The notes below the pieces were generated by a model. It did not search any database and had not been told where the DNA came from. It saw only the letters and a program-made list of their open reading frames with translations. From Odocoileus virginianus (lineage: Eukaryota > Chordata > Mammalia > Artiodactyla > Cervidae), in the NCBI RefSeq assembly GCF_023699985.2, contig NC_069703.1, positions 25,397,857 through 25,461,856 on the forward strand: a DNA stretch of 64,000 bases, given 5' to 3'. This document shows positions 57,035 to 64,000 of the stretch, in pieces. A program made the position numbers and the translations under genes. Each line of letters starts with the position of its first letter. Position 1 is the first letter of the stretch.

Positions 57035-57644
57035 TAAAGCACATTTGGTACATATACACCATGGAATATTACTCAGCCATTAAAAAGAATTCATTTGAAT
57101 CAGTTCTAATGAGATGGATGAAACTGGAGCCCATTATACAGAGTGAAGTAAGCCAGAAAGATAAGGACCATTACAGTATACTAACACATATATATGGAAT
57201 TTAGAAAGATGGTAATGATAACCCTATATGCAAAACAGAAAAAGAGACTCAGATGTATAGAACAGACTTGTGAACTCTGGGAGAAGGCGAGGGTGGGATG
57301 TTTCAAGAGAACAGCATCGAAACATGTATATTATCTAGGGTGAAACAGATCACCAGCCCAGGTTGGGTGCATGAGACAAGTGCTCGGGCCTGGTGCACTG
57401 GGAAGACCCAGAGGGATCGGGTGGAGAGGGAGGTGGGAGGGGGGACCGGGATGGGGAATACATGTAAATCCATGGCTAATTCATTTCAATGTATGACAAA
57501 AACCACTGCAATGATGTAAAGTAATTAGCCTCCAACTAATAAAAATAAATGGAAAAAAAATTTTTTTTAATAAATAAATAAATAAATAAAATAAAATAAA
57601 ATAAAATAAAATCTACTAAGAAAAAAAAAATAAAGCACATTTGG
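57035..57644 (+). mobile_element. Young L1 3' end with perfect 14-bp TSD
   Basis: Body 57049-57630: tacatatacaccatggaata through the G-rich 3'UTR (gggtggagagggaggtggga) to tagcctccaactaataaaaa and an A/T-rich tail with (TAAA)n and (TAAAA)n. The flanks TAAAGCACATTTGG at 57035-57048 and 57631-57644 are identical. 5'-truncated just before the end of ORF2. Confidence 0.96.
57569..57613. repeat. (AAAT)n/(AAAAT)n tail
   Basis: Short tandem repeat that expanded within the L1 poly(A) tail. Confidence 0.9.
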
Positions 57645-57747
57645 AATATATCAAAAAATTGAACACACATTATACCACAAAGGAAATCTCAAAAAATATT
57701 GAAGAATTCATACCATAGAGACTACCATGCTCTCTCAAAAGAAGTTA

Positions 57748-57785
57748 AAAAAAAAAAAAATGAGAGAGAAAGAGAGAGAGAGAGT
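57748..57785. repeat. A run followed by (AG)n
   Basis: A homopolymer (57748-57760) followed by a GA-rich simple repeat up to 57784. Confidence 0.85.
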
Positions 57786-58335
57786 GATTCTTGAATAGAA
57801 GTTTACCAAGATAGAGAAGAGGTGGGGAAGACTTGGAGAGCAAAACTATTCGAGGTCTAGAGAAAAGCTTACTGGATCTCCTTAAAGTGGTAGGGAGACC
57901 AGTGCAGTTGGAATTCACTAGTGAAGGAGGAAAGGAAGAGTATCGCATGGCTGAAAAGATCATTAGAACTAGACTAACAACTGCTTGCAAATCTTTTTTT
58001 TCTGATGAAGCAAGATTTGGGGTTTTATCTGAAAACAATGGAAAGGCATTAAGAGATTTAAGAAAGGAGGCAGGCATGACTCGATTTGGATGAGGAAAAC
58101 TTGTTCTTTTATGCTGCAGGGAAATTGGATGACATCAGCTAAGAACGGAGGTCAGAGATCAGTTAGGACCCAAAGTCGTATTTCAGGTAAGAGTTGATGG
58201 GGCTTTGGACTAGGATTGGAGCAAGAAGAAGTGAAAATAAAAAGGGATAGATTAATGGGAGAGATATTTAGGAAATATTTACAGGATTCAGCCTTGCCTT
58301 TCCATAGTAGGAGGGAGGGCCAGAAGTGTCCAATT
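57786..58335 (+). repeat. Old dispersed repeat, family not named
   Basis: The order of blocks (ggaaaggcattaagagattt, aggcaggcatgactcgattt, gatggggctttggactagga, aggaaatatttacagga) recurs in the copies at 690-1800 and 23490-26140. The open frames at 57833-58093 (+) and 58152-58547 (-) fall partly in it and are not genes. Confidence 0.4.
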
Positions 58336-59270
58336 TGTTGAAATGAATAGATAATAAGTAATAACCAAAAAAGAAGACTGCCAGATGTAATGTTCCACAA
58401 ACAGATTGAAATTTTTCTTGCTTCTGGGCCCTTTGTTTGGAACACTGAACTTCTTGCTTTTCTTTTAAATATACCACTCATCTCCTGCAAGACCCAAAGG
58501 ATGTCTGATTTCTTCCATTCATAGTCATTTATATTCCTACAGCACAATCTGTCCTTTACAATTTCTCTTAATTGTTACAGGAATAGACTCAAGCCTGAAG
58601 GTCTACTAATGAGACAAGATGCTTAGCAATGTGAACCTGGGAAACTTGAGTGTTGATTCACAGTAAGCACTCAGACATTTACCAAAAATACCAGAGTTGT
58701 TCTGTTACTTGAGTCTAGCAACAAGGCGCACATATACCCAGTCTCCAGAAACACTGGGAAGGGACCAGAGACTATAAAACCCCTATTAAAATGACAAAGA
58801 GCTTCTCAAAGGACCTATGGGTTTCTTTCCCTAAGTGGTCGTAGCAGCAGCTTCTGGGCACCTTCAATTGAAAGCTGCCCTCTCACTTGCCCTGTGCAGC
58901 AGCCATCTGGGCATACTTAATTAATTTGTTTACCCATATTAAAGGAGCTCATATTCTTTTTGTGTCTTTTGACATTTTAAGGCTTCAGCTGGTGTTCAAA
59001 GAACTGCTGAGGGATTTATTCATGTGCAATCAAATCCTTGGAACTGCCTGCAACTTTAAACCATTTGGGTCTCCACCTATTTATTCAACTGATTAGTGAT
59101 TCTTCTTTCTCCTTCCATGTCTATTAAGTTTAATAGTTTCTCATTTTTTTGTTGTTGTTGTTGATTATAGTTACCTTTATGTTGCTTCTTTTTTGTGATA
59201 ATAGGGAGTGATTCCTTAATTGGAAAGCATCATGCCTGGGCTCAAATCTCTCCCAGTGGTTTTCCATCAT
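58336..59270. other. Unique DNA, no gene seen
   Basis: No recognised repeat. A short (GTT)n run lies near 59152-59163. Confidence 0.5.
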
Positions 59271-60223
59271 CAGTTCAGTTCAGTTCAGTTCAGTTCAGCC
59301 GCTCAGTCGTGTCAGACTCTCTGCGACCCCATGAACTGCAGCACGCCAGGCCTCCCTGTCCGTCACCAACCCCCAGAGTCCACCCAAACTCACGTCCATC
59401 GAGTCGGTGATGCCATCCAACCATCTCATCCTCTGTCATCCCCTTTTCCTCCTGCCCTCAATCTTTCCCAGCATCAGGGTCTTTTCAAGTGAGTCAGCTC
59501 TTTGCATCAGGTGGCCAAAGTATTGGAGTTTTAGCTTCACCATCCGTCCTTCCAATGAACACCCAGGACTGATCTCCTTTAGGATGATTAGTTGGATCTC
59601 CTTGCAGTCCAAGGGACTCTCAAGAGTCTTCTCCAACTCCAGAGTTCAAAAGCATCAATTCTTTGGTGCTCAGCTTTCTTTATAGTCCAACTCTCACATC
59701 CATACATGACCATTGGAAAAATGATAACCTTCACTAGATGGACCTTTGTTGGCAAAGTAATGTCTCTGCTTTTTAATATGCTGTCTAGGTTGGTCATAAC
59801 TTTCCTTCCAAGGAATAAGCATCTTTTAATTTCATGGCTGCAATCACCATCTGCAGTGATTTTTGGAGCTCAGAAAAATAAAGTCAGCCACTGTTTCCAC
59901 TGTTTCCCCATTTATCTGCCATGATGTGATGGGACCGTATGCCATGATCTTAGTTTTCTGAATGTTGAGCTTTAAGCCAACTTTTTCACTCTCCTCTTTC
60001 ATTCATCAAGAGGCTCTTTAGTTCTTCTTCACTTTCTGCTATAACGGTGGTGTCATCTGCATGTCTGAGGTTAATGATATTTCCCCTGGCAATCTTGATT
60101 CCAGTTTGTGCTTCATCCAGCCCAGTGTTTCTCATGATGTACTCTGCATTTAAGTTAAATAAGCAGGGTGACAATATACAACCTTGATGTATTCCTTTTC
60201 CTATTTGGAACCAGTCTATTGTT
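59271..60223 (-). mobile_element. BovB LINE, 0.95 kb
   Basis: It begins with a clean (cagtt)n tail (59271-59299) and retains several CpGs (cagccgctcagtcgtgtc), so it is among the younger copies. 5'-truncated at a ttggaaccagtct block, just upstream of the catalytic box. Confidence 0.95.
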
Positions 60224-60231
60224 AGAACCAT
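59588..60231 (-). pseudogene. BovB reverse-transcriptase C-terminal remnant
   Basis: The minus-strand frame at 59986-60231 (81 residues) carries NLRHADDTTVIAESEEELKS, in which the YXDD box (60052-60063) reads H-A-D-D; both aspartates are kept. The frame then breaks, and the downstream C-terminal part continues at 59588-59797 (SILKSRDITLPTKVHLVK). No endonuclease domain, non-functional. Confidence 0.88.
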
Positions 60232-60242
60232 AATGATGGGTT

Positions 60243-60474
60243 ATAAGACCCTCGATTTCCCTGGTGGCTCAGTGGTAAAGAACTCGTCTGCCAGTGTAGG
60301 AGATGTGCATTTGGTCTCTGGGTTAGGAAGATTCCCTGGAAAAGGAAACAGCAACCCACTCAAGTATTGTTGCCTGGGAAATCCCATGGACAGAGGAGTC
60401 TGGTGGGCTGCAGTCCATGGGGTTGCAGAAGAGTCTGACATGACTTAGTAACTAAAACAACAACATAAGACCTT
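60243..60474 (+). mobile_element. Bov-tA SINE with 10-bp TSD
   Basis: Body 60253-60464, ending in a (CAA)n tail. The flanks ATAAGACCCT (60243-60252) and ATAAGACCTT (60465-60474) match at 9 of 10. It lies 20 bases from the end of the BovB. Confidence 0.94.
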
Positions 60475-61300
60475 ACCTGATCTGACCTTTGACCATGTCT
60501 TGAAGCTCATTTTCCCTTTTCCTCTTAACCTACCATACTCTAGCCAGGTTGCTTACCTTCCCGGAACACAACAAACACATACAACCCTCAGGGCCATTGC
60601 AATTTCTGTCCCCTTTACTTGGAGAATGTTCCTCCAGATATTGACATGGCCGACTAAAGGGAATATCCCAGATATTCACTAATCTCTGGTTCTCTTTTAC
60701 TTCCAGATGCACAAAGGATTACTTTGATGATAGACCAATGACTTGTGCGCAGAAAAATCATGTTACTTTTAAGTGAAGGCTTTAGTTACATTTAGTTGTG
60801 CTGCCTGACTCTCCAGCCTTCTGCCCTCTTGTCGTGGTCAGAAAGGCCACCTATTCTAGGCGACACTGCTACGAGATGACAGAGCCCGTCTGCAGGATGA
60901 CTTCATGATGGCTATAGAATCCTCAACAACACAAGTGGGACATCACTGTGGGTGAGAAACAAATTCTCCTTTGTTGTTTTAAAGCACTGAAGTTCTGTGG
61001 TGGTTGGCTCCCCCAACATAACCAAGACTTCCCTGATTGGTAGATCTCATGTAAGTCTTTGCTCAAATATCATTTCTCCAAAAGATCTTTTTGTCCAAAA
61101 TACTGGACTTCCTTCTGTTTCTCTCTGTGTATCAACTTGGCTTTACTTTTCTTCACTAGATATATTTTCCTCTAGAAAATCGAATGGAAGCTCTGTGAAG
61201 GTATGGAATTTGATTTGCTCATTGATGTACTAATTAACATTAAGAATAGTCCCAGGAACATAGTAGGCAATCGATAGTTATTTGTTGAATACATGAATAT
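60475..61300 (+). mobile_element. L2 LINE 3' region split by an LTR
   Basis: The left part (60475-60690) shows the L2-typical ctcagggccattgcaatttc and gttcctccagatattgacat. The right part (about 61022-61300) shows tctttgctcaaatatcattt, gaagctctgtgaaggtatgg and an agtaggcaatcgatagttat end. The LTR-like piece at 60695-61020 lies between. L2 is an ancient, inactive LINE. Confidence 0.7.
60695..61020 (+). mobile_element. MaLR-like LTR fragment inside L2
   Basis: The end (tgagaaacaaattctccttt, tgttttaaagcactgaagtt) resembles the 3' end of MLT1/MaLR LTRs. The rest is too diverged for a firm family call. Its position between two L2 parts supports an insertion. Confidence 0.45.
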
Positions 61301-61319
61301 TTATTGTAAAAAGTAAAAT

Positions 61320-61640
61320 ATTGCAGATAAGTTGAATTTAGAAAGTAAACATGTAATTCCCTCTCCCAGAAATAATTACTATTTTTTATAGTTTTTTTCT
61401 AAATCATATTCCATTTATATACTAACTCATGTCTAACTACATGGAGTATACTGCTTTCTTTCTTAAATTAAAATGGAATATGCTTTCCAACATAAATCAT
61501 TCTGAAACTTGTTTTCCCATAGAACAATCACTCATGGGTGGTTTAAGACAATGTTTAAAGATTTCTCACTCTTTTAAACTACTCAACAGTATTCACCTTC
61601 TTAATAACTATTAGTTTCCCAAGTTCCTGAAACCTATTAT
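61320..61640 (-). mobile_element. Probable old L1 3' fragment
   Basis: Blocks caacataaatcattctgaaa, cttgttttcccatag and ctactcaacagtattcacct resemble reverse-complement old L1 sequence. Diverged. Confidence 0.45.
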
Positions 61641-61689
61641 TCATCTATTTCAAATAAAATTTGTTGCATTCCTGCCTTTGCAGGATATG

Positions 61690-62105
61690 GATATTCAGCT
61701 ATAAGTAAGAAGACGAGATTCTTACAATCAAGGAGCTTATGTTAAAGTTGTAAGAGACAGAAAATAAGCACACATAAGTCAAAATACAAATACCTCAGGT
61801 GGTGATAAGCCCGTCCAAGGACAGAAAAGCAAACATGGGAATGTGGCAGAGAGTGACTGAGGACAAAGATGGTCACAACAGTCTTCTGGAGGAATCTTCA
61901 AGCTCAGTTCAAAGGTGAGTGGGAGCTAGCGCTATATATATTCAGGGGAGGAGAGTTAGTTCCAAGCAAAAGGCACTTCCTGGTAGACTTGCCATGTCTG
62001 AGGAACAAAAAGGCCAGTCCAGCTAAAGTGTGGTTTGTGAGCAGAAGCATCACATGGAGCAAGGTCAACAAAGAAAGTAGTGATAATGTGGTACTCATAG
62101 TGGGA
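61690..62105 (+). repeat. Old dispersed repeat, family not named
   Basis: Blocks caaggagcttatgttaaagt, ggtggtgataagcccgtcca, gtctgaggaacaaaaaggcc and agcaaggtcaacaaagaaag follow the same layout as the start of the repeat at 23490. Confidence 0.4.
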
Positions 62106-62111
62106 AAAAAG

Positions 62112-62319
62112 TGAAAGTGTTTGTCGTTCAGTTGTGTTTGGCTCTTTGTGACCCCATGGACTATAGCCCACCAGGCTCCTCTGTCCATGGGATTCTCCAA
62201 ACAAGAATACTGGAGTGGGTAGCCATTCCCTTCTCCAGGGAATCCTCCCGACTCAGGAATCCAACCCAGATCTCCTGCGTTGCAGGCAGACTCTTTACCC
62301 TCTGAGCCACAGGGAAGCC
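62112..62319 (-). mobile_element. Bov-tA SINE
   Basis: Reverse-complement full-length Bov-tA from tgtcgttcagttgtgtttgg to ctctgagccacagggaagcc. Confidence 0.94.
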
Positions 62320-62324
62320 TAGAG

Positions 62325-62420
62325 TTTAGTCGCTCAGTTGTGTCTGACTCTTTTGTGACCCCACAGACTGTACCCTGACAGCCTCCTCTGTCTATGGGAT
62401 TTCCCAGGCAAGAATCCTGT
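62325..62420 (-). mobile_element. Bov-tA/Bov-A SINE, tail fragment
   Basis: gtttagtcgctcagttgtgt to ggcaagaatcctgtag. Directly next to the preceding SINE and in the same orientation. The head is missing. Confidence 0.9.
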
Positions 62421-63344
62421 AGCGGTACACATAGTAGGTGGTGGTAAAAAATATACCTGACATTCTTAGTTAACAGCAATACACACAATTTCAAGGTAAA
62501 ATCCTACTAAATATTCAGAGTGGGAAAAACTTCCCATTTGAGTCTCTACTTATAGCATTCCACAAGCTATATTGAATCCAAAGTCTGAGCAGAACCTTAG
62601 AAGGTTTCAGCTCTTTTATAAGGCACTGTTAAGGTGGCCATAAAATGTTTAGCCCTTAAAAATATTTTCTACAGCTCGGCAGTATGTCTGAGATAACTTT
62701 AAATGTTAATGAAATGTTTCATAAGTCCACTGTTTTTTAAGGCTGTTAGGAGTTTAAGGAACTTCTTAAATACCATCTCATAAAAAAAAAAGATCTAACT
62801 TAAGATTAAGTTACATGGAGAAACTACATCACAGCAGATCTAGTATATGACTTGAATTCAATCATTATTTTCTTCTGAAAAGGAGACAGGATTGATTCCG
62901 TTCTGGCCTTAAGTAAGTTCTTGAAAAGGTTAATTTTTTTTTTCAAATAAAAACATATCAGTGGGAATAAAATTCTTTATAGCCTGTAATTCAGGAGTGA
63001 ACTTTTATGCATTGTGGATACATGTCTGATGGAATCACATATAACTGAAGAATCTAGACTGTTTAGTTCCTTGTGATCCATTAGGGTAAAATTTGGGGTA
63101 GTGGAAACCGTATTTCTTGACACATCCTTCTATTCAACTTTAAGCAGAGAAAGGGAAAGAAAAGAAGCACTTTCTCATAGACACATTTTTTGTTTGTTAT
63201 TGTTACTTATGTATTTAATGTGCTTTTTAATTTCCTGTGATGACAATGTTCTGAAGTAACACTAAACAACTAAGGGAGGAGTTATAGAAGTTTAACCCAG
63301 AACATTGAAGCTGAATAGCTGTTTCAGGAAAGTCAAAAACACCT
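62421..63344. other. No gene or clear repeat
   Basis: AT-rich unique DNA with short A and T runs near 62780 and 62930. Confidence 0.5.
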
Positions 63345-63562
63345 TGAATTCCCTGGTGGTTCAGACAGTAAAAAATCTACCTGCAGTGCAGGAGAACCAG
63401 GTTCGATCCCTGGATCGGGAAGATCTCCTGGAGAAGGGAATGGCCATGCATTCCAGGGTTCTTGCCTGGAGAATCCTACGGACAGGGGAGCCTGGTAGGC
63501 CAGAATCTATGGGGTTGCAAAGAGTCTGATACAACTGAGCAACTAGGCACACACGTGAATTC
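63345..63562 (+). mobile_element. Bov-tA SINE
   Basis: Full length. The B-box GGTTCGATCCC is intact and a CpG is retained in it, so this is one of the better preserved tRNA-like heads. The flanks share TGAATTC (63345-63351 and 63556-63562), a possible short TSD. Confidence 0.93.
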
Positions 63563-64000
63563 ATAAAATCTTTCATTTCTCTGGGAGAAGTTTCATGTGG
63601 ATTTGCCTTGTTTAATTAACTTCCTTTAGTATACATTACCCCTTTCACACTGGAAGATGTATGTGAGTTAAATCAGGGCAGCATGACAGTAGTTTTGTCA
63701 ATGCTGAAAAACCAAATTGCTCCTTTCAATTACCCAATTCCTTTCTCGCTGGGCCAATACACACAATCAAGTTAAAACTTACAGGAGACATAAATGTCAT
63801 TCCTTCTTCCCCAAAGGATATTCTGACTTAAGAACTCTTATTTCCCTTCTGGTTTGGTTTGGTTTTGCTGCTCCCACTGAAGTAATGAAGGCGACATTCA
63901 TCGTCCCTTGCCATTTAATAGAGGTAATAATTGCTAGCCAGCGTGGACTGTGATGCTGAAACCAAGAAAAAGCCTTTTCAATCATGGCCCCTGCATTTCA
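63563..64000. other. Unique DNA to the window end
   Basis: No repeat or gene was recognised. The 63700-63990 part is repeat-free and has normal base complexity, so it is a candidate for conserved non-coding sequence. Confidence 0.45.

Larger units (their letters stand above)
55820..57740 (+). mobile_element. Old L1 or HAL1, carrying two later insertions
   Basis: A-rich decayed LINE sequence. About 55960-56448 resembles the L1 ORF1 region (ggacagaataagaaagtcta, aaacatttccaaaactgacc, cactccagaataccaaaggt). About 56672-57034 and 57645-57735 resemble the L1 ORF2 endonuclease region (gggagattttaacataacta, attataccacaaaggaaatc). A Bov-tA (56470-56670) and a young L1 (57049-57630) interrupt it. Confidence 0.6.

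Noticed and set aside
58152..58547. 131-residue minus-strand frame
   Set aside because: Partly antisense to an old dispersed repeat. No domain and no splice context.

Overview
The window is mammalian nuclear DNA from a ruminant, almost certainly a bovid. It is about 60% AT by eye and is filled with the ruminant retroposon set: BovB (an RTE-clade LINE), Bov-tA and BOV-A2 SINEs built on the BovB 3' tail, and the older artiodactyl tRNA-derived CHR-type SINE. Artiodactyl L1 copies are also present, over a background of mammal-wide repeats (MIR, L2, old L1, MER5, MER20, MLT1 and MLT2 LTRs). The species cannot be settled from repeats alone. I see no intact protein-coding gene, no RNA gene, no CRISPR array and no bacterial-type operon. 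Family names are by recognition, without a database search.

Layout. 1-7 kb: BovB end, CHR SINE, an old unassigned repeat, an MLT2-like LTR, MIR, CHR SINE and MER5A. 7-12 kb: L1 broken by Bov-tA, a CHR SINE with a perfect 15-bp target-site duplication (TSD), an old LTR-like block, an L1 ORF2 tail, Bov-tA, then a long unique stretch. 12-19 kb: L1 fragments, BovB, a MIR split by a Bov-tA, old L1 broken by two Bov-tA pieces, and a head-to-tail cluster of BOV-A2 plus two Bov-tA. 20-28 kb: MER5A, BovB (+), a twin-primed L1, a 1.8-kb BovB with an 11-bp TSD inside an old repeat, a tandem triplication of a Bov-tA segment, and a MIR split by BovB. 29-35 kb: mostly unique DNA with MER20, L1, MIR and L2. 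35-42 kb: a 1.9-kb BovB nested in a Bov-tA, MIR, CHR and several Bov-tA with clear TSDs. 42-50 kb: L1, Bov-tA, BovB, MER20 and MIR. 49-52 kb: mostly unique, with one weak exon-like segment. 52-64 kb: an MLT1-like LTR, a second inverted L1, an old L1 carrying a Bov-tA and a young L1, BovB, an L2 split by an LTR, and Bov-tA.

The window reads as a gene desert or the inside of a very large intron. The content worth recording is the nested insertion history: datable TSDs, two 5'-inverted L1s, a local SINE triplication, and a strand bias of BovB (eight of nine pieces on the minus strand). I found nothing that supports a new molecular system. The protein-like open frames that I could identify are decayed BovB or L1 coding remnants or their antisense shadows.
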